Source: Streptomyces sp. A1136 (lineage in GTDB: Bacteria; Actinomycetota; Actinomycetes; Streptomycetales; Streptomycetaceae). From it: a DNA stretch of 64,000 bases. The position numbers were made by a program, and so were the translations under genes. The notes beneath the pieces are model-generated. The model was not told the DNA's origin, did not search any database, and was given only the letters and a program-made list of their open reading frames with translations. The stretch is from positions 152,450-216,449 of the forward strand of contig NZ_SSBJ01000009.1 in assembly GCF_004795055.1 (NCBI RefSeq), given 5' to 3'. Position 1 is the stretch's first letter. Each line of letters begins with the position of its first letter. Below are positions 1 to 9,848 of the stretch, one piece after another.

Positions 1-117
1 ACGCACTTCCGGGGCCGGGAGGACTGGAAGGGCACGATGCCTGACATGATCCGTCATGTCATGAAGACCGTCACGGACAAGGGTTACGCCGTGGCTCGCC
101 TGGAGGACTACTTGTGA
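1..117 (+). CDS. C-terminus of a polysaccharide deacetylase-like protein (partial)
   Basis: An open frame from base 1 ends at TGA 115-117 with residues ...VARLEDYL, almost the same ending as the next gene (...IARLEDYL). The visible 38 residues include HFRGREDW, matching HFRGPAEL in the neighbour, which lies near the end of the NodB fold. I infer a second, tandemly duplicated polysaccharide deacetylase. The gene starts outside the window, so its signal peptide and catalytic motifs cannot be checked. Its stop overlaps the next start by four bases (GTGA), suggesting translational coupling. Confidence 0.75.
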   Translation, partial: THFRGREDWKGTMPDMIRHVMKTVTDKGYAVARLEDYL

Positions 118-992
118 ACTACGCGCGCCGGTTGGTAGCCGGAACGCTCGCAGCCGGCGCGCTCGCGCTGTCCCTCTCGGGGTGCGGGAACAGCGTGGAC
201 CCCATCGAACGACTGGGGCGCAAGACCAAGCAGGAGACGGGGAAGCCCTCGGCCTCCCCGTCCACCGCCGCCTCGTCCCCCGCGCCGGCGCCCTCGGCCG
301 ACGAGGCCTACCGCAAGTGGGGCCTCGCGACGCCGGTGCAGTACGCGCCGAAGCCCGCGCAGAAGCCGCAACTCCCCAAGCCCGCACCGGGCAAGCCGGC
401 CGTCATAGACCGAATACCCGTCGCGCCGGGCGACAAGGTCGTCTTCCTGACCTTCGACGACGGCGCGGAGAAGGACCCGCAGTTCCTGAAGATGGCGGCC
501 GACCTCAAGCTGCCGATCAGCATGTTCCTCACGGACAACGTGGCCTCGTCCGACTACGGCCACTTCCAGACGCTGCGCGACAACGGCAGCGGCAGCACGA
601 TAAACAACCACACCCTGACCCATCCGAACCTGCGCACGCTGGGCTTCGCGGCGCAGAAGAAGGAGATATGCGGGCAGCAGGAACGCCTGGAGAAGCGCTT
701 CGGCACCAAACCGACCCGCTTCCGCCCGCCGTTCGGCAATTACAACGACGACACCCTCAAGGCCGCCTCCGAGTGCGGCATCTCGCAGGTCGTGCTGTGG
801 CGCGTGTCGATGCAGATAACCGGCTTCCAGTACGCCGAGGGCTCCGCCCTCCGCCCCGGGGACATCATCCTCGCCCACTTCCGCGGCCCGGCCGAGCTCA
901 AGGGCGAGTCGGAAACCCAGATGACCACGCATATGCTCCAGCGCATCCAGGAACAGGGGTTCAAGATCGCCCGCCTGGAGGACTACCTGTAG
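114..992 (+). CDS. Polysaccharide deacetylase family lipoprotein (NodB fold)
   Basis: The 292-residue product begins with a lipoprotein signal: basic MNYARR, a hydrophobic stretch and lipobox LSGC, so it is probably lipid-anchored outside the membrane. A Ser/Pro/Ala linker (about 40-65) leads to the catalytic domain. The family's metal-dependent de-N-acetylase motifs are visible: TFDDG (motif 1, base Asp and metal Asp), NHTLTHP (motif 2, metal His residues) and RPPFGNYN (motif 3). Family members deacetylate chitin-like or peptidoglycan N-acetyl sugars; the substrate cannot be read here. The GTG start overlaps the stop of the upstream paralogue, so the two are probably co-translated. The end ARLEDYL is shared with that paralogue. 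Confidence 0.88.
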   Translation: MNYARRLVAGTLAAGALALSLSGCGNSVDPIERLGRKTKQETGKPSASPSTAASSPAPAPSADEAYRKWGLATPVQYAPKPAQKPQLPKPAPGKPAVIDRIPVAPGDKVVFLTFDDGAEKDPQFLKMAADLKLPISMFLTDNVASSDYGHFQTLRDNGSGSTINNHTLTHPNLRTLGFAAQKKEICGQQERLEKRFGTKPTRFRPPFGNYNDDTLKAASECGISQVVLWRVSMQITGFQYAEGSALRPGDIILAHFRGPAELKGESETQMTTHMLQRIQEQGFKIARLEDYL

Positions 993-1038
993 GGGGGCGG
1001 GGTGTCGGCGGGGGCTTCGGGGCTGTCGGCAGGGCGGA

Positions 1039-1068
1039 ATCAGGGTCGGCCACATCAGGGTCGGCCAC
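1039..1068. repeat. Perfect 15-bp tandem duplication
   Basis: ATCAGGGTCGGCCAC occurs twice head to tail (1039-1053 and 1054-1068) between the deacetylase and the VOC gene. No gene covers it. It may be a slippage duplication; no function is inferred. Confidence 0.8.
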
Positions 1069-1175
1069 GCCAAGGCCCGACCCCCTCGCATTCCTATCCC
1101 GTCGTCACGGGCCGGTCATGGACCCGCGCGCAAAGTCGATGGACATCGGTCGCCGGGCCGGTCGATAGTGCGCCC

Positions 1176-1550
1176 ATGGCTTCCTTGATCCGACACATCA
1201 CCATCGACTGTTCCGACGCCTACCGCCTGGCGCAGTTCTGGGCCGCCGTCCTGGACGGCTCGCTCGCCCCTGATGACTTCCCCGGCGATCCCGAGGCGAT
1301 GGTCGTGACGTCCGGTGCACACCTGCTCTTCGTGACGGTGACCGATGCCAAGACGGTCAAGAACCGCGTGCACATGGACCTCCAGCCGCAGGACCGGTCG
1401 CGGGACGAAGAGGTGGAGCGCGTCCTCGCCTTGGGCGCGACGGTGGTCGGCGACCACCGCAAGCCCGACGGGACGGGCTGGGTGACCCTGGCCGATCCCG
1501 AAGGCAACGAGTTCTGCGTGGAGCGCAGCGCGGCCGAGCGCGCCAACTGA
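1176..1550 (+). CDS. VOC (glyoxalase-like) family protein
   Basis: A 124-residue protein with the one-module vicinal-oxygen-chelate pattern: an N-terminal strand with HITIDC, a helix (AYRLAQFWAAVL), a central HMDLQP strand, and the typical C-terminal GTGWVTLADPEGNEFCV. Such proteins are metal-binding lyases, dioxygenases or resistance proteins; small stand-alone ones are mostly of unknown substrate. I start at ATG 1176 rather than the longer frame from 1002, because the family core begins at once. No ribosome site precedes the ATG, but GATAGT (1164-1169) lies six bases upstream, the spacing expected for a leaderless transcript. Confidence 0.8.
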   Translation: MASLIRHITIDCSDAYRLAQFWAAVLDGSLAPDDFPGDPEAMVVTSGAHLLFVTVTDAKTVKNRVHMDLQPQDRSRDEEVERVLALGATVVGDHRKPDGTGWVTLADPEGNEFCVERSAAERAN

Positions 1551-1624
1551 CAGTGGGTGGTCGCGGGGGCGACACCGGCCCGTGCCGGCCCCCCGCCGTC
1601 CCGCCCCCCGAAGCCCCCGCCCCC

Positions 1625-3028
1625 TCAACTCCTCAACGGTGGCACCAGCGGTGTGATGGTGGTTTCCACCGGCCCCCGGGCGTCCGCCTCGCGTTGGCGC
1701 TCCGCGCTGTCGCTGATGCGCAGCAGCAAGGCGATCATGATCCAGTTGGCCAGCAGGGACGAGCCGCCCTTCGCCAGGAAGGGCAGGGCCTTGCCCGTCA
1801 GTGGGATCAGCCCCGTCACGCCGCCGGCGACCACGAACACCTGGAGCGCCAGCGCCGCCGCGAGGCCCACCGCCAGGAGTTTGCCGAACGGGTCCCGCGC
1901 CGCCAGGGCCATGCGCAGCCCCCGCTGGACGAGGAGCGCGTAGAGCAGCAGGACCGCCATCACGCCGGCCAGGCCGAGTTCCTCGCCCACCGTCGTCAGG
2001 ATGAAGTCGCTGCGCCCCGCGAACTTGATGAGCTCCGGGTGGCCCATGCCGAGCCCGGTGCCGGTGATCCCGCCGGTACCGAAGCTGAACAGCGCCTGCG
2101 CCGACTGATCGGAGGTGACGCCCGGAGGCCGGTCCTTCCAGTAGTAGGACAGGGGGTTGAGCCAGGCCGCCACGCGCGCCTTCACGTGCGGCTCCGTCGA
2201 GCCCACGACGAACGCGCCGCCCGCCGCCATGACCAGGCCGCAGACGATCCAGCTGGTGCGTTCCGTGGCCACGTAGAGCATCACCACGAAGACGCCGAAG
2301 AAGATGAGCGACGTCCCCAGGTCGCGTTCGAAGACCAGCACCAGCAGGGACACGATCCACACGGTGACGATCGGGCCGAGCTGGCGCATCGGCGGCAGTC
2401 GCATGCCCAGGAACTTGCGGCCCGTCAGGGCCAGCGAGTCGCGGTGGACGACCAGGTACCCGGCGAAGAACACCGCGATCATGATCTTCACGAACTCGCC
2501 GGGCTGGAGAGAGAACCCGAGCAGGATGATCCAGCGCTTGGCGCCGTAGGTGTCCGCGCCAAAGAAGGCCGGGGCGATGAGCAGCACCAGCGCCACGGCC
2601 ATCGTGATGTAGATGAAGCGCTGCAACAGTCTGTGGTCGCGCAGCAGCGCCACCACCAGCAGGCAGGCCGCGACCCCGACCACGGTCCACATCAGTTGGC
2701 CGGGCGCGTTGGCGTCGGACCCGTACCGCTCGATGTACCCCTGGTCCAGACGGTGGATGAGGACGAGCCCGAGACCGGTCAGCAGCATGGCGAGCGGGAA
2801 GATCAGCGGATCGGCGTACGGCGCGAACCGGCGGATGCCCAGGTGCCCGACCAGCGCGAGCAGCGACAGGCTGATCGTGAAGCCCGTGAGCTGGGGCGGC
2901 AGCACACCGTTCATGGCGAGACCGGCCTCGGCGTGGCCGAAAACGGCGATGCCGATCACGAGGACGAGCAGCAACGCTTCGGTACGACGGCGGGCGCCGG
3001 CGATCGTCAGCGGCCTCAGTCCCCGCAC
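1625..3028 (-). CDS. FtsW/RodA/SpoVE family cell-wall polymerase-like membrane protein
   Basis: A 467-residue polytopic protein with around ten hydrophobic helices, of the SEDS family that polymerises peptidoglycan glycan strands together with a class B penicillin-binding protein. Family features include the extracellular loop with NAPGQLMW, WIILLGFSLQPGEFVKI, and the C-terminal FGTGGITGTGLGMGHPELI and LTTVGEELGLAGV segments, which are hallmark SEDS motifs. Streptomyces carry several SEDS proteins for division, elongation and sporulation; which this is cannot be decided, and no PBP gene is adjacent. The GTG start at 3028 has only a weak ribosome site, so a slightly shorter form is possible. 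It is transcribed away from groES. Confidence 0.87.
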   Translation of the reverse strand: MRGLRPLTIAGARRRTEALLLVLVIGIAVFGHAEAGLAMNGVLPPQLTGFTISLSLLALVGHLGIRRFAPYADPLIFPLAMLLTGLGLVLIHRLDQGYIERYGSDANAPGQLMWTVVGVAACLLVVALLRDHRLLQRFIYITMAVALVLLIAPAFFGADTYGAKRWIILLGFSLQPGEFVKIMIAVFFAGYLVVHRDSLALTGRKFLGMRLPPMRQLGPIVTVWIVSLLVLVFERDLGTSLIFFGVFVVMLYVATERTSWIVCGLVMAAGGAFVVGSTEPHVKARVAAWLNPLSYYWKDRPPGVTSDQSAQALFSFGTGGITGTGLGMGHPELIKFAGRSDFILTTVGEELGLAGVMAVLLLYALLVQRGLRMALAARDPFGKLLAVGLAAALALQVFVVAGGVTGLIPLTGKALPFLAKGGSSLLANWIMIALLLRISDSAERQREADARGPVETTITPLVPPLRS

Positions 3029-3162
3029 GGGAGGCCTGCGCCGTCGGTATTAGGGCGTTTTATCTTCATATCCACTACGACGAGGAACCCCTGGCGATGG
3101 TTCCTGGGGGCCCGACCGGGGCGGTCCGGAAGGGGGCGATCCGCAATCCGTCGGGTGGCGTG

Positions 3163-3189
3163 TTGGCACTCCGCTTGACCGAGTGCTAA
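3163..3189. promoter_or_regulatory. CIRCE operator 1 (HrcA site)
   Basis: TTGGCACTC (3163-3171), nine bases, GAGTGCTAA (3181-3189) matches the CIRCE consensus TTAGCACTC-N9-GAGTGCTAA with one change. It overlaps the groES promoter, so HrcA bound here should block RNA polymerase until heat shock. Confidence 0.93.
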
Positions 3190-3204
3190 TCGCCGGAATA
3201 GTCT
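3175..3204 (+). promoter_or_regulatory. groES-groEL1 promoter
   Basis: TTGACC (3175-3180) and TAGTCT (3199-3204), 18 bp apart, fit the vegetative HrdB-type promoter. The CIRCE element fills the -35/spacer region. Confidence 0.7.
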
Positions 3205-3209
3205 CGCAC

Positions 3210-3236
3210 CTGGCACTCGCCCCTGGTGAGTGCCAA
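3210..3236. promoter_or_regulatory. CIRCE operator 2 (HrcA site)
   Basis: CTGGCACTC (3210-3218), nine bases, GAGTGCCAA (3228-3236) is a second CIRCE-like inverted repeat, 47 bp after the first and just past the likely transcription start. It would lie in the leader or immediately downstream of +1. Confidence 0.85.
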
Positions 3237-3332
3237 CACAGCGACAGGCAGGTCCGGCACCCGCGACGACGGATCGACCTGGTCGCCACCTCAGACAGTT
3301 AACCCCGGATCTCCGAAGGGGGAGGTCGGATC

Positions 3333-3641
3333 GTGACGACCGCCAGCTCCAAGGTTGCCATCAAGCCGCTTGAGGACCGCATTGTGGTCCAGCCGCTCGA
3401 CGCCGAGCAGACCACGGCCTCCGGCCTGGTCATCCCGGACACCGCGAAGGAGAAGCCCCAGGAGGGCGTCGTCCTTGCGGTCGGTCCGGGTCGCTTCGAG
3501 GACGGCCAGCGTCTCCCGCTGGACGTCAGCGTCGGCGACATCGTGCTGTACAGCAAGTACGGCGGCACCGAAGTGAAGTACAGCGGCGAGGAGTACCTCG
3601 TCCTCTCGGCTCGCGACGTGCTCGCGATCGTCGAGAAGTAA
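3333..3641 (+). CDS. groES: Co-chaperonin GroES (Hsp10)
   Basis: The 102-residue protein forms the heptameric lid of the GroEL chaperonin. It has the canonical start [36 protein letters not shown] mobile loop (about 20-35) that docks on GroEL, followed by [10 protein letters not shown] and the C-terminal [15 protein letters not shown] strand. The length is typical. GTG 3333 follows a strong ribosome site GGGGGAGG (3318-3325). It is the first gene of a heat-shock operon with groEL1, 138 bp downstream, under two CIRCE operators. Confidence 0.98.
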   Translation: MTTASSKVAIKPLEDRIVVQPLDAEQTTASGLVIPDTAKEKPQEGVVLAVGPGRFEDGQRLPLDVSVGDIVLYSKYGGTEVKYSGEEYLVLSARDVLAIVEK

Positions 3642-3770
3642 GACACTTCTCCAGTTTTGCTTTGAGCTGCGCCCCTGGTCACCCTGCTGATGCCGGGGGG
3701 CGAGGGGCGTAGTTCGTTCTAGGCGGTGGCGGTCGCGGTGAGCGGCCGAGGATCGCAACGAGAGGACTGA

Positions 3771-5408
<1,638 letters not shown>

Positions 5409-5450
5409 CGCTCGTCAGGGCAGGCTCGGTCGAGAAGTCGGCCGGCTGAC

Positions 5451-5498
5451 GAAAGCCCCGGTCCCCGCCGCTGCGAAGCGGTGGTGACCGGGGCTTTC
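5451..5498. terminator. Terminator after groEL1
   Basis: GAAAGCCCCGGTC (5451-5463) pairs perfectly with GACCGGGGCTTTC (5486-5498), with a smaller hairpin in the loop. It lies between convergent genes and can serve both strands. Confidence 0.85.
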
Positions 5499-5518
5499 CC
5501 GTGCCGTGGGGGCCGCCG

Positions 5519-6301
5519 TCACATGCCCATGTCGGGGGTCGTGCCACCGGAGGCCGAGCCCATGCCGGTGCCGGTGCCGGTGCCGGTGCCCATGTCCGCG
5601 CCCATGCCCGTGCCCGTGCCCATCTGCCTCATCAGGCCGGGGGCGTCGTAGTACCACCAGCCCTCCGCGATCTGGCCGTTCTCGATCCGGAAGGTGGTGC
5701 AGCCCGACATGGCGACCTCCTGGCCCGTCGGGGCCATTCCCATGAAGTCGCCCTTGTGCCGTCCGGTCCAGTTCCACAGGGTGGTGACGCAGTCGCCTTC
5801 GGCGATCTGGCGGTGCAGGTCGAAGGTGAAGTCGAAGGCGTCGCGCCACATGGTCATGCTGCGGCGCAGGCCCTCTCGGCCGTCGCCGGTGCCCGGCTGC
5901 CGCATCATGTCGTGTTCCATGTAGTCGGCCGCGACGCATTCCTCCATGACGTCGAAGTTGCCCTTCTCCGCCAGCTCCTCGAAGATCCGGTTCACGAGCA
6001 GCTTGTTGAGGTACTCGTCGCGGACGACGTCCAGGTTCATGAACTTCGGCATGCCCTCGCAGAGGGCCACCATCTCCTGGAACATCCGGTCCGTCTCCGG
6101 AAGCTGAGAGTTCCTCATCGCCTCCTCGTAGGAGGGGAATTCGACGAGGTCGACGTAGTGCGTCTTCGCGTCGCGGTCCCGGCCGATCATCGTGTGGGTG
6201 ACCGTCCGTCGGCCGCTCGCCTGCTCCGCCCAGCGGTCGATGAGCGCGTTCATCTCCTCGAACCGCTTGGTTTCGTAATCAATCACCTGAACGAAAGTCA
6301 T
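5519..6301 (-). CDS. Ester cyclase/SnoaL-like protein with N-terminal dimeric domain
   Basis: A 260-residue protein in three parts. Residues 1-85 (MTFVQVIDYETKRFEEMNAL..., THYVDLVEFPSYEEAM) look like a dimeric alpha-beta barrel (ABM/NIPSNAP type). Residues about 95-225 resemble the polyketide cyclase SnoaL or ester-cyclase fold: NRIFEELAEKGNFDVMEE, EHDMM, GREGLRRSMTMWRDAFDF, and the closing FRIENGQIAEGWWYYD. The last 35 residues are Met/Gly/Thr repeats encoded by a GCCGGT tandem repeat. The substrate is unknown; it may act on a small ester or polyketide. GGGAGG precedes the ATG at 6301. The SDR gene lies 78 bp upstream on the same strand and may be co-transcribed. Confidence 0.75.
   Translation of the reverse strand: MTFVQVIDYETKRFEEMNALIDRWAEQASGRRTVTHTMIGRDRDAKTHYVDLVEFPSYEEAMRNSQLPETDRMFQEMVALCEGMPKFMNLDVVRDEYLNKLLVNRIFEELAEKGNFDVMEECVAADYMEHDMMRQPGTGDGREGLRRSMTMWRDAFDFTFDLHRQIAEGDCVTTLWNWTGRHKGDFMGMAPTGQEVAMSGCTTFRIENGQIAEGWWYYDAPGLMRQMGTGTGMGADMGTGTGTGTGMGSASGGTTPDMGM
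5564..5587. repeat. GCCGGT hexanucleotide tandem repeat inside a coding tail
   Basis: Four perfect GCCGGT units (5564-5587) followed by degenerate copies encode the GTGTG part of the C-terminal tail of the ester-cyclase-like protein. Six-base steps keep frame, so slippage would change tail length only. Confidence 0.85.
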
Positions 6302-6379
6302 CGCGCGTCGCCTCCCGGGGTGGATGGGATACGTCCAGTTTAGGGAGGATTGCCCCGGTCGGCGCAGCTCTCGGGGCGA

Positions 6380-7153
6380 CTACTGGGGGCCGTACTTGCG
6401 GCCCGTACGCGAGGACACCCCGCCCAGGAGCCCGCGCGGCGTCAGCTTCACCACGCCCATCAGCGCCTTGTACCGGGGGTCGGGGATGGAGACGGTCTTG
6501 CCGCGCGCGAGGTCGGCCAGCGCCGCCGCCACCAGCTTGTCGGCGTCGAGCCACATCCAGCCCGGGATGTTGTCGGTTCCCATCCCGGCCCGCTGGTGGA
6601 ACTCGGTCCGTACGAACCCCGGGCACAGCGCCATCATCCGCACCCCGCTCCCGGCCAGGTCCTTCGCCGCGCCCTGGGTGAACTGCACGACCCAGGCCTT
6701 GCTCGCCCCGTAGGTCCCGCGCGGTACGAAGGCGGCGACCGAGGCCACGTTGATCACGCCCCCGCGCCCCCGCGAACGCATCGACTCGGCCGCCGCCGAA
6801 GTCAGCCGCAGCACCGCTTCGATGTGCACCTTCAACATCGTCAGCTCGTCCGCCATGGACACCTGGAGGTAGCGGCCCTTGTTGCCGAAGCCCGCGTTGT
6901 TGACCAGCAGGTCCACCGGGTGGGTGCGGTCGCCGAGGCGCGCCTCGACCGCGGCGATGCCCTTCTCCGTGGACAGGTCGGCCATCAGTACCTCGGCCTC
7001 GATGCCGTGCCGGTCGTGCAGTTCGGTGGCCTGCTCGCCCAAGCGTTCCGTGTCCCGCGCCACCAGCACCAGGTTGTGTCCCTGGGCGGCGAGCCGCCGG
7101 GCGAAGGCGGCGCCGATGCCCGCCGTGGATCCCGTAATCAACGCAGTCGTCAT
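6380..7153 (-). CDS. SDR family NAD(P)-dependent oxidoreductase
   Basis: A 257-residue classical short-chain dehydrogenase. The cofactor motif TGSTAGIG is at residues 8-15, NNAG follows about 80 residues later, and the active site is Ser in NVASVAAF with YGASK (Tyr and Lys). VARD with Arg after the second strand points to NADP(H) preference. The C-terminal part VSIPDPRYKALMGVVKLTPRGL is seen in SDRs of unknown substrate. It lies upstream of the ester-cyclase-like gene on the same strand and divergent from a LysR regulator 119 bp away, which may control it. Confidence 0.9.
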   Translation of the reverse strand: MTTALITGSTAGIGAAFARRLAAQGHNLVLVARDTERLGEQATELHDRHGIEAEVLMADLSTEKGIAAVEARLGDRTHPVDLLVNNAGFGNKGRYLQVSMADELTMLKVHIEAVLRLTSAAAESMRSRGRGGVINVASVAAFVPRGTYGASKAWVVQFTQGAAKDLAGSGVRMMALCPGFVRTEFHQRAGMGTDNIPGWMWLDADKLVAAALADLARGKTVSIPDPRYKALMGVVKLTPRGLLGGVSSRTGRKYGPQ

Positions 7154-7272
7154 AGGCGCAACCTAGCTTTATTCGGAGCCGGGTTCGCCTACAGGTCCCG
7201 GCCTGGGCGGGCAGTCCCAAAGCGAGCCATGGGCATCTCCTCCCCGGTCAAAGGAGGGCTTATGCTCGAAGG

Positions 7273-8181
7273 GTGATCGAGGCACGTCATCTACGGGTCC
7301 TGCGCGCCGTCGCCGGGACCGGGTCCTTTTCCGCCGCCGCCCGCGAACTGGGCTGCACCCAACCGGCCGTCTCCCAGCAGATGAAGGCACTGGAGCAGTC
7401 GGCTGGTACCCCGCTGCTCATCCGGACCGGCCGCGAGATGCGGCTCACCCAGGCCGGCGAGGCGCTGGTCCGCCACGCCGCCGGCATCCTGGCCGGGCTG
7501 ACCGCCGCCGAGGAGGAGGTCGCGGCGATCGCCGGGCTGCGCGCGGGGCGGGTGCGCCTGGTGTCGTTCCCCAGCGGCAGCTCCACCCTGGTCCCCACCG
7601 CGCTGGCCGCCATGCGCGCCGAGCATCCCGGCACCCGGATCTCGCTGGTGGAGGCCGAGCCGCCGCGCTCGGTGGAGATGCTGCGCGAGGGCGACTGCGA
7701 TCTGGCGCTGGCCTTCCGGTACGGGGGCTCGGCCGGGTCCGCCGCCGAGTGGGAGGACCTGGTGGTGCGGCCCCTGTTGACCGACCGGCTCGTGGGGCTG
7801 GTCCCGCGGGCGCACCGGCTGGCCGGGGCCGAACGCGTGGGCATGGCCGAGTTGGCCGGGGAGCCGTGGATCGCGGGCTGCCCCCGCTGCCGCCGCCATC
7901 TGGTGGAGGTGTGCGAGGACGCGGGGTTCACCCCGCGCATCGACTTCGCGACCGACGACTATCCGGCGGTGGTCGGCCTGGTCGGGGCGGGGTTGGGGGT
8001 GGCGGTGCTGCCGGAGCTCGCGGTGGAGTCCGTACGGGCCAAGGGGGTCAGCACCGTGGTCGTGGAACCGGCCGTCGAGCGGGAGGTCGTCGCGCTGACC
8101 CTGCCCGACCTGGCGCGGGTGCCGGCGGTGGCCGCGACCCTGGTGGAACTGGAGCGGGCCGCCGCGTCCATGGGGGCGTGA
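7273..8181 (+). CDS. LysR family transcriptional regulator
   Basis: A 302-residue regulator with the LysR winged helix at residues 1-60 (MIEARHLRVLRAVAGTGSFSAAARELGCTQPAVSQQMKALE cannot be split from the family pattern) and a two-lobed periplasmic-binding-protein-like effector domain from about residue 85. GTG 7273 sits right at the conserved HTH. Family members typically bind the divergent promoter between themselves and a target; the target here would be the SDR gene starting at 7153. Inducer unknown. The 7154-7272 spacer is short, and I could not pick a clear T-N11-A site. Confidence 0.92.
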   Translation: MIEARHLRVLRAVAGTGSFSAAARELGCTQPAVSQQMKALEQSAGTPLLIRTGREMRLTQAGEALVRHAAGILAGLTAAEEEVAAIAGLRAGRVRLVSFPSGSSTLVPTALAAMRAEHPGTRISLVEAEPPRSVEMLREGDCDLALAFRYGGSAGSAAEWEDLVVRPLLTDRLVGLVPRAHRLAGAERVGMAELAGEPWIAGCPRCRRHLVEVCEDAGFTPRIDFATDDYPAVVGLVGAGLGVAVLPELAVESVRAKGVSTVVVEPAVEREVVALTLPDLARVPAVAATLVELERAAASMGA

Positions 8182-8359
8182 CGGCACCGCTCCACGCACG
8201 ACACGGCCCGGGGCGGGTGCGACACGCCCGGGCGTGCGCCGCGTCGCGGTTTCCGTGGAAGGGGTTCGGGCGTTCGTCGCAGGGGGTTCCGGGGCGATCT
8301 TCGGATGATCCGCCTGCGGAATGAGGAAACGTTCCTTCAGACGGTGCGGGGAGCGGCGG

Positions 8360-8686
8360 TCAGTGCGGAGCGGCCGGGCCGGTCGCGCTCGACGCGGGGA
8401 TCAGTCGGTGCCGGGCGCGACCCATCAACTCCTCGCGCTCGTCTTCGGTGAGGCCGCCCCACACCCCGTAGGGCTCACGGACGGCGAGTGCGTGCGCGGC
8501 GCATTCCGCGCGCACCGGACAGCGCATGCAGACCTCTTTAGCCGAGGCCTCGCGCGCGCTCCTGGCCGCGCCCCGCTCGCCCTCCGGGTGGAAGAAGAGG
8601 GAGCTGTCGACCCCGCGGCAGGCAGCCAGTAGCTGCCAGTCCCAGAGGTCGGCGTTCGGTCCGGGGAGCCGGGAGAAATCTGCCAT
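8360..8686 (-). CDS. whiD: WhiB-like [4Fe-4S] developmental regulator WhiD
   Basis: A 108-residue Wbl protein. Counting from ATG 8686 the four cluster Cys are C23, C53, C56 and C62 (AAC, then CMRCPVRAEC), followed by the family turn GVWGG and a basic tail. The N-terminus MADFSRLPGPNADLWDWQLL is what I know as Streptomyces WhiD, the orthologue of mycobacterial WhiB3, needed for late sporulation; Wbl proteins bind region 4 of the principal sigma factor and sense O2 or NO through the cluster. The longer frame from 8737 is rejected because AAGAGGA lies just before 8686. bldM is divergent. Confidence 0.93.
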   Translation of the reverse strand: MADFSRLPGPNADLWDWQLLAACRGVDSSLFFHPEGERGAARSAREASAKEVCMRCPVRAECAAHALAVREPYGVWGGLTEDEREELMGRARHRLIPASSATGPAAPH

Positions 8687-8735
8687 GGGTAGTCCTCTTG
8701 GTGCCGGTACTGAGGCGAATGGGATCCATGTCTCC

Positions 8736-8758
8736 ACATCTACAGTCGTAGTAGATGT
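8736..8758. promoter_or_regulatory. Inverted repeat upstream of whiD
   Basis: ACATCTAC (8736-8743) and GTAGATGT (8751-8758) form a perfect 8-bp inverted repeat with a 7-base gap, about 50-72 bp upstream of the whiD start. It may be an operator or a leader hairpin of whiD; the binding protein is unknown. Confidence 0.5.
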
Positions 8759-8911
8759 AAATATGACTCATTGGGAATCTAGCCTCAGACACATGGCAAA
8801 CGGAAGGAAAGCCGCCAAATAGGGCATAGCTCCAGATGGAGGACGGGGGGCTCGTGGCTCCTGCGCCGTGATCGCGTCCTCACGTAGAGTGCCGAAGGTG
8901 TCCGTCCGACC

Positions 8912-8939
8912 CGTAACTCTTTCGAGTGACCATCGTTGA
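8912..8939 (+). promoter_or_regulatory. Sigma-BldN promoter of bldM
   Basis: CGTAAC (8912-8917), exactly 16 bases, CGTTGA (8934-8939) is the consensus for the developmental ECF sigma factor BldN, which is known to drive bldM p1. It implies a 5' leader of roughly 115-120 bases. Confidence 0.9.
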
Positions 8940-9062
8940 GAGTGCGAAGGCGGTTGAACCAAGAAGTCCTCGGACAGGTGTCCGGGGGCATCGACCGCAC
9001 AGGTGACGATACGTACCAGCCTGGAGGCTCAAGGTGACGCGCATCAGCTGCGGAGGGCGGTC

Positions 9063-9674
9063 ATGACTTCCGTCCTCGTCTGCGACGACTCCCCGCTTGC
9101 CCGAGAGGCGCTCCGTCGCGCGGTTGCCACCGTGCCCGGCGTCGAGCGTGTGACGACGGCTGCCAACGGCGAGGAAGTCCTCCGCCGCTGGGGTGCCGAC
9201 CGCTCCGATCTCATTCTGATGGATGTCCGGATGCCGGGCCTCGGCGGTGTGGAGACGGTTCGCCGGCTGCTCTCGGCCGACCCGGGCGCCCGCATCATCA
9301 TGCTGACGGTCGCCGAGGACCTGGACGGCGTGGCCCTCGCGGTCGCCGCCGGAGCCCGTGGCTACCTGCACAAGGACGCCTCGCGCGCCGAGCTGCGGGC
9401 CACGGTCACCCAGGCGCTCGCCGACCCGACCTGGCGACTGGCCCCGCGCCGGCTCCGCTCGGCCGAGATGGGCGCCGCGCCCACGCTCACCGCGCGGGAG
9501 ATCCAGGTGCTGGAGGGCATGAGCCACGGCCGTTCCAACGCGGAGATCGGGCGCGAGCTCTTCCTCTCCGAGGACACGGTCAAGACGCACGCCCGCAGGC
9601 TCTTCAAGAAGCTCGGCGCCTCGGACCGTGCGCACGCCGTGGCACTGGGGTTCCGCTGGGGCCTCGTCCGCTGA
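9063..9674 (+). CDS. bldM: Atypical response regulator BldM
   Basis: A 203-residue NarL/FixJ-type protein: receiver domain with DD at 8-9 and phosphoacceptor-position D54 (LILMDVRMPG), K104 (YLHKDAS), and a LuxR-type HTH at about 140-200 (LTAREIQVLEGMSHGRSNAEIGRELFLSEDTVKTHA). It matches Streptomyces BldM, required for aerial hyphae and sporulation, which acts as a homodimer or as a heterodimer with WhiI and does not need phosphorylation. I use ATG 9063 with CGGAGGG ahead of it instead of the frame starting at 9003. No histidine kinase is adjacent, as usual. A BldN promoter lies upstream; the ECF sigma gene follows. Confidence 0.95.
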   Translation: MTSVLVCDDSPLAREALRRAVATVPGVERVTTAANGEEVLRRWGADRSDLILMDVRMPGLGGVETVRRLLSADPGARIIMLTVAEDLDGVALAVAAGARGYLHKDASRAELRATVTQALADPTWRLAPRRLRSAEMGAAPTLTAREIQVLEGMSHGRSNAEIGRELFLSEDTVKTHARRLFKKLGASDRAHAVALGFRWGLVR

Positions 9675-9848
9675 TCGCGGACCACCCAGAGTGTCCCGCC
9701 GTACCCGGTGCGCAAGCGGGGGTTGGCGGGGCACAATCCGGGGGACGTGTCGCTTCGGGCGCGATGCCGCATCCTTGAGGGTGTGCCGCATTTTCGAAGA
9801 TGTGGCCTCAGGGATCATTCGGGCCGAGCGGAGGGGAGGGCGCACACC

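Noticed and set aside
8182..8359. Terminator between the LysR gene and whiD
   Set aside because: Some G+C-rich complementary stretches exist, but none forms a clean long stem, so I left it out.
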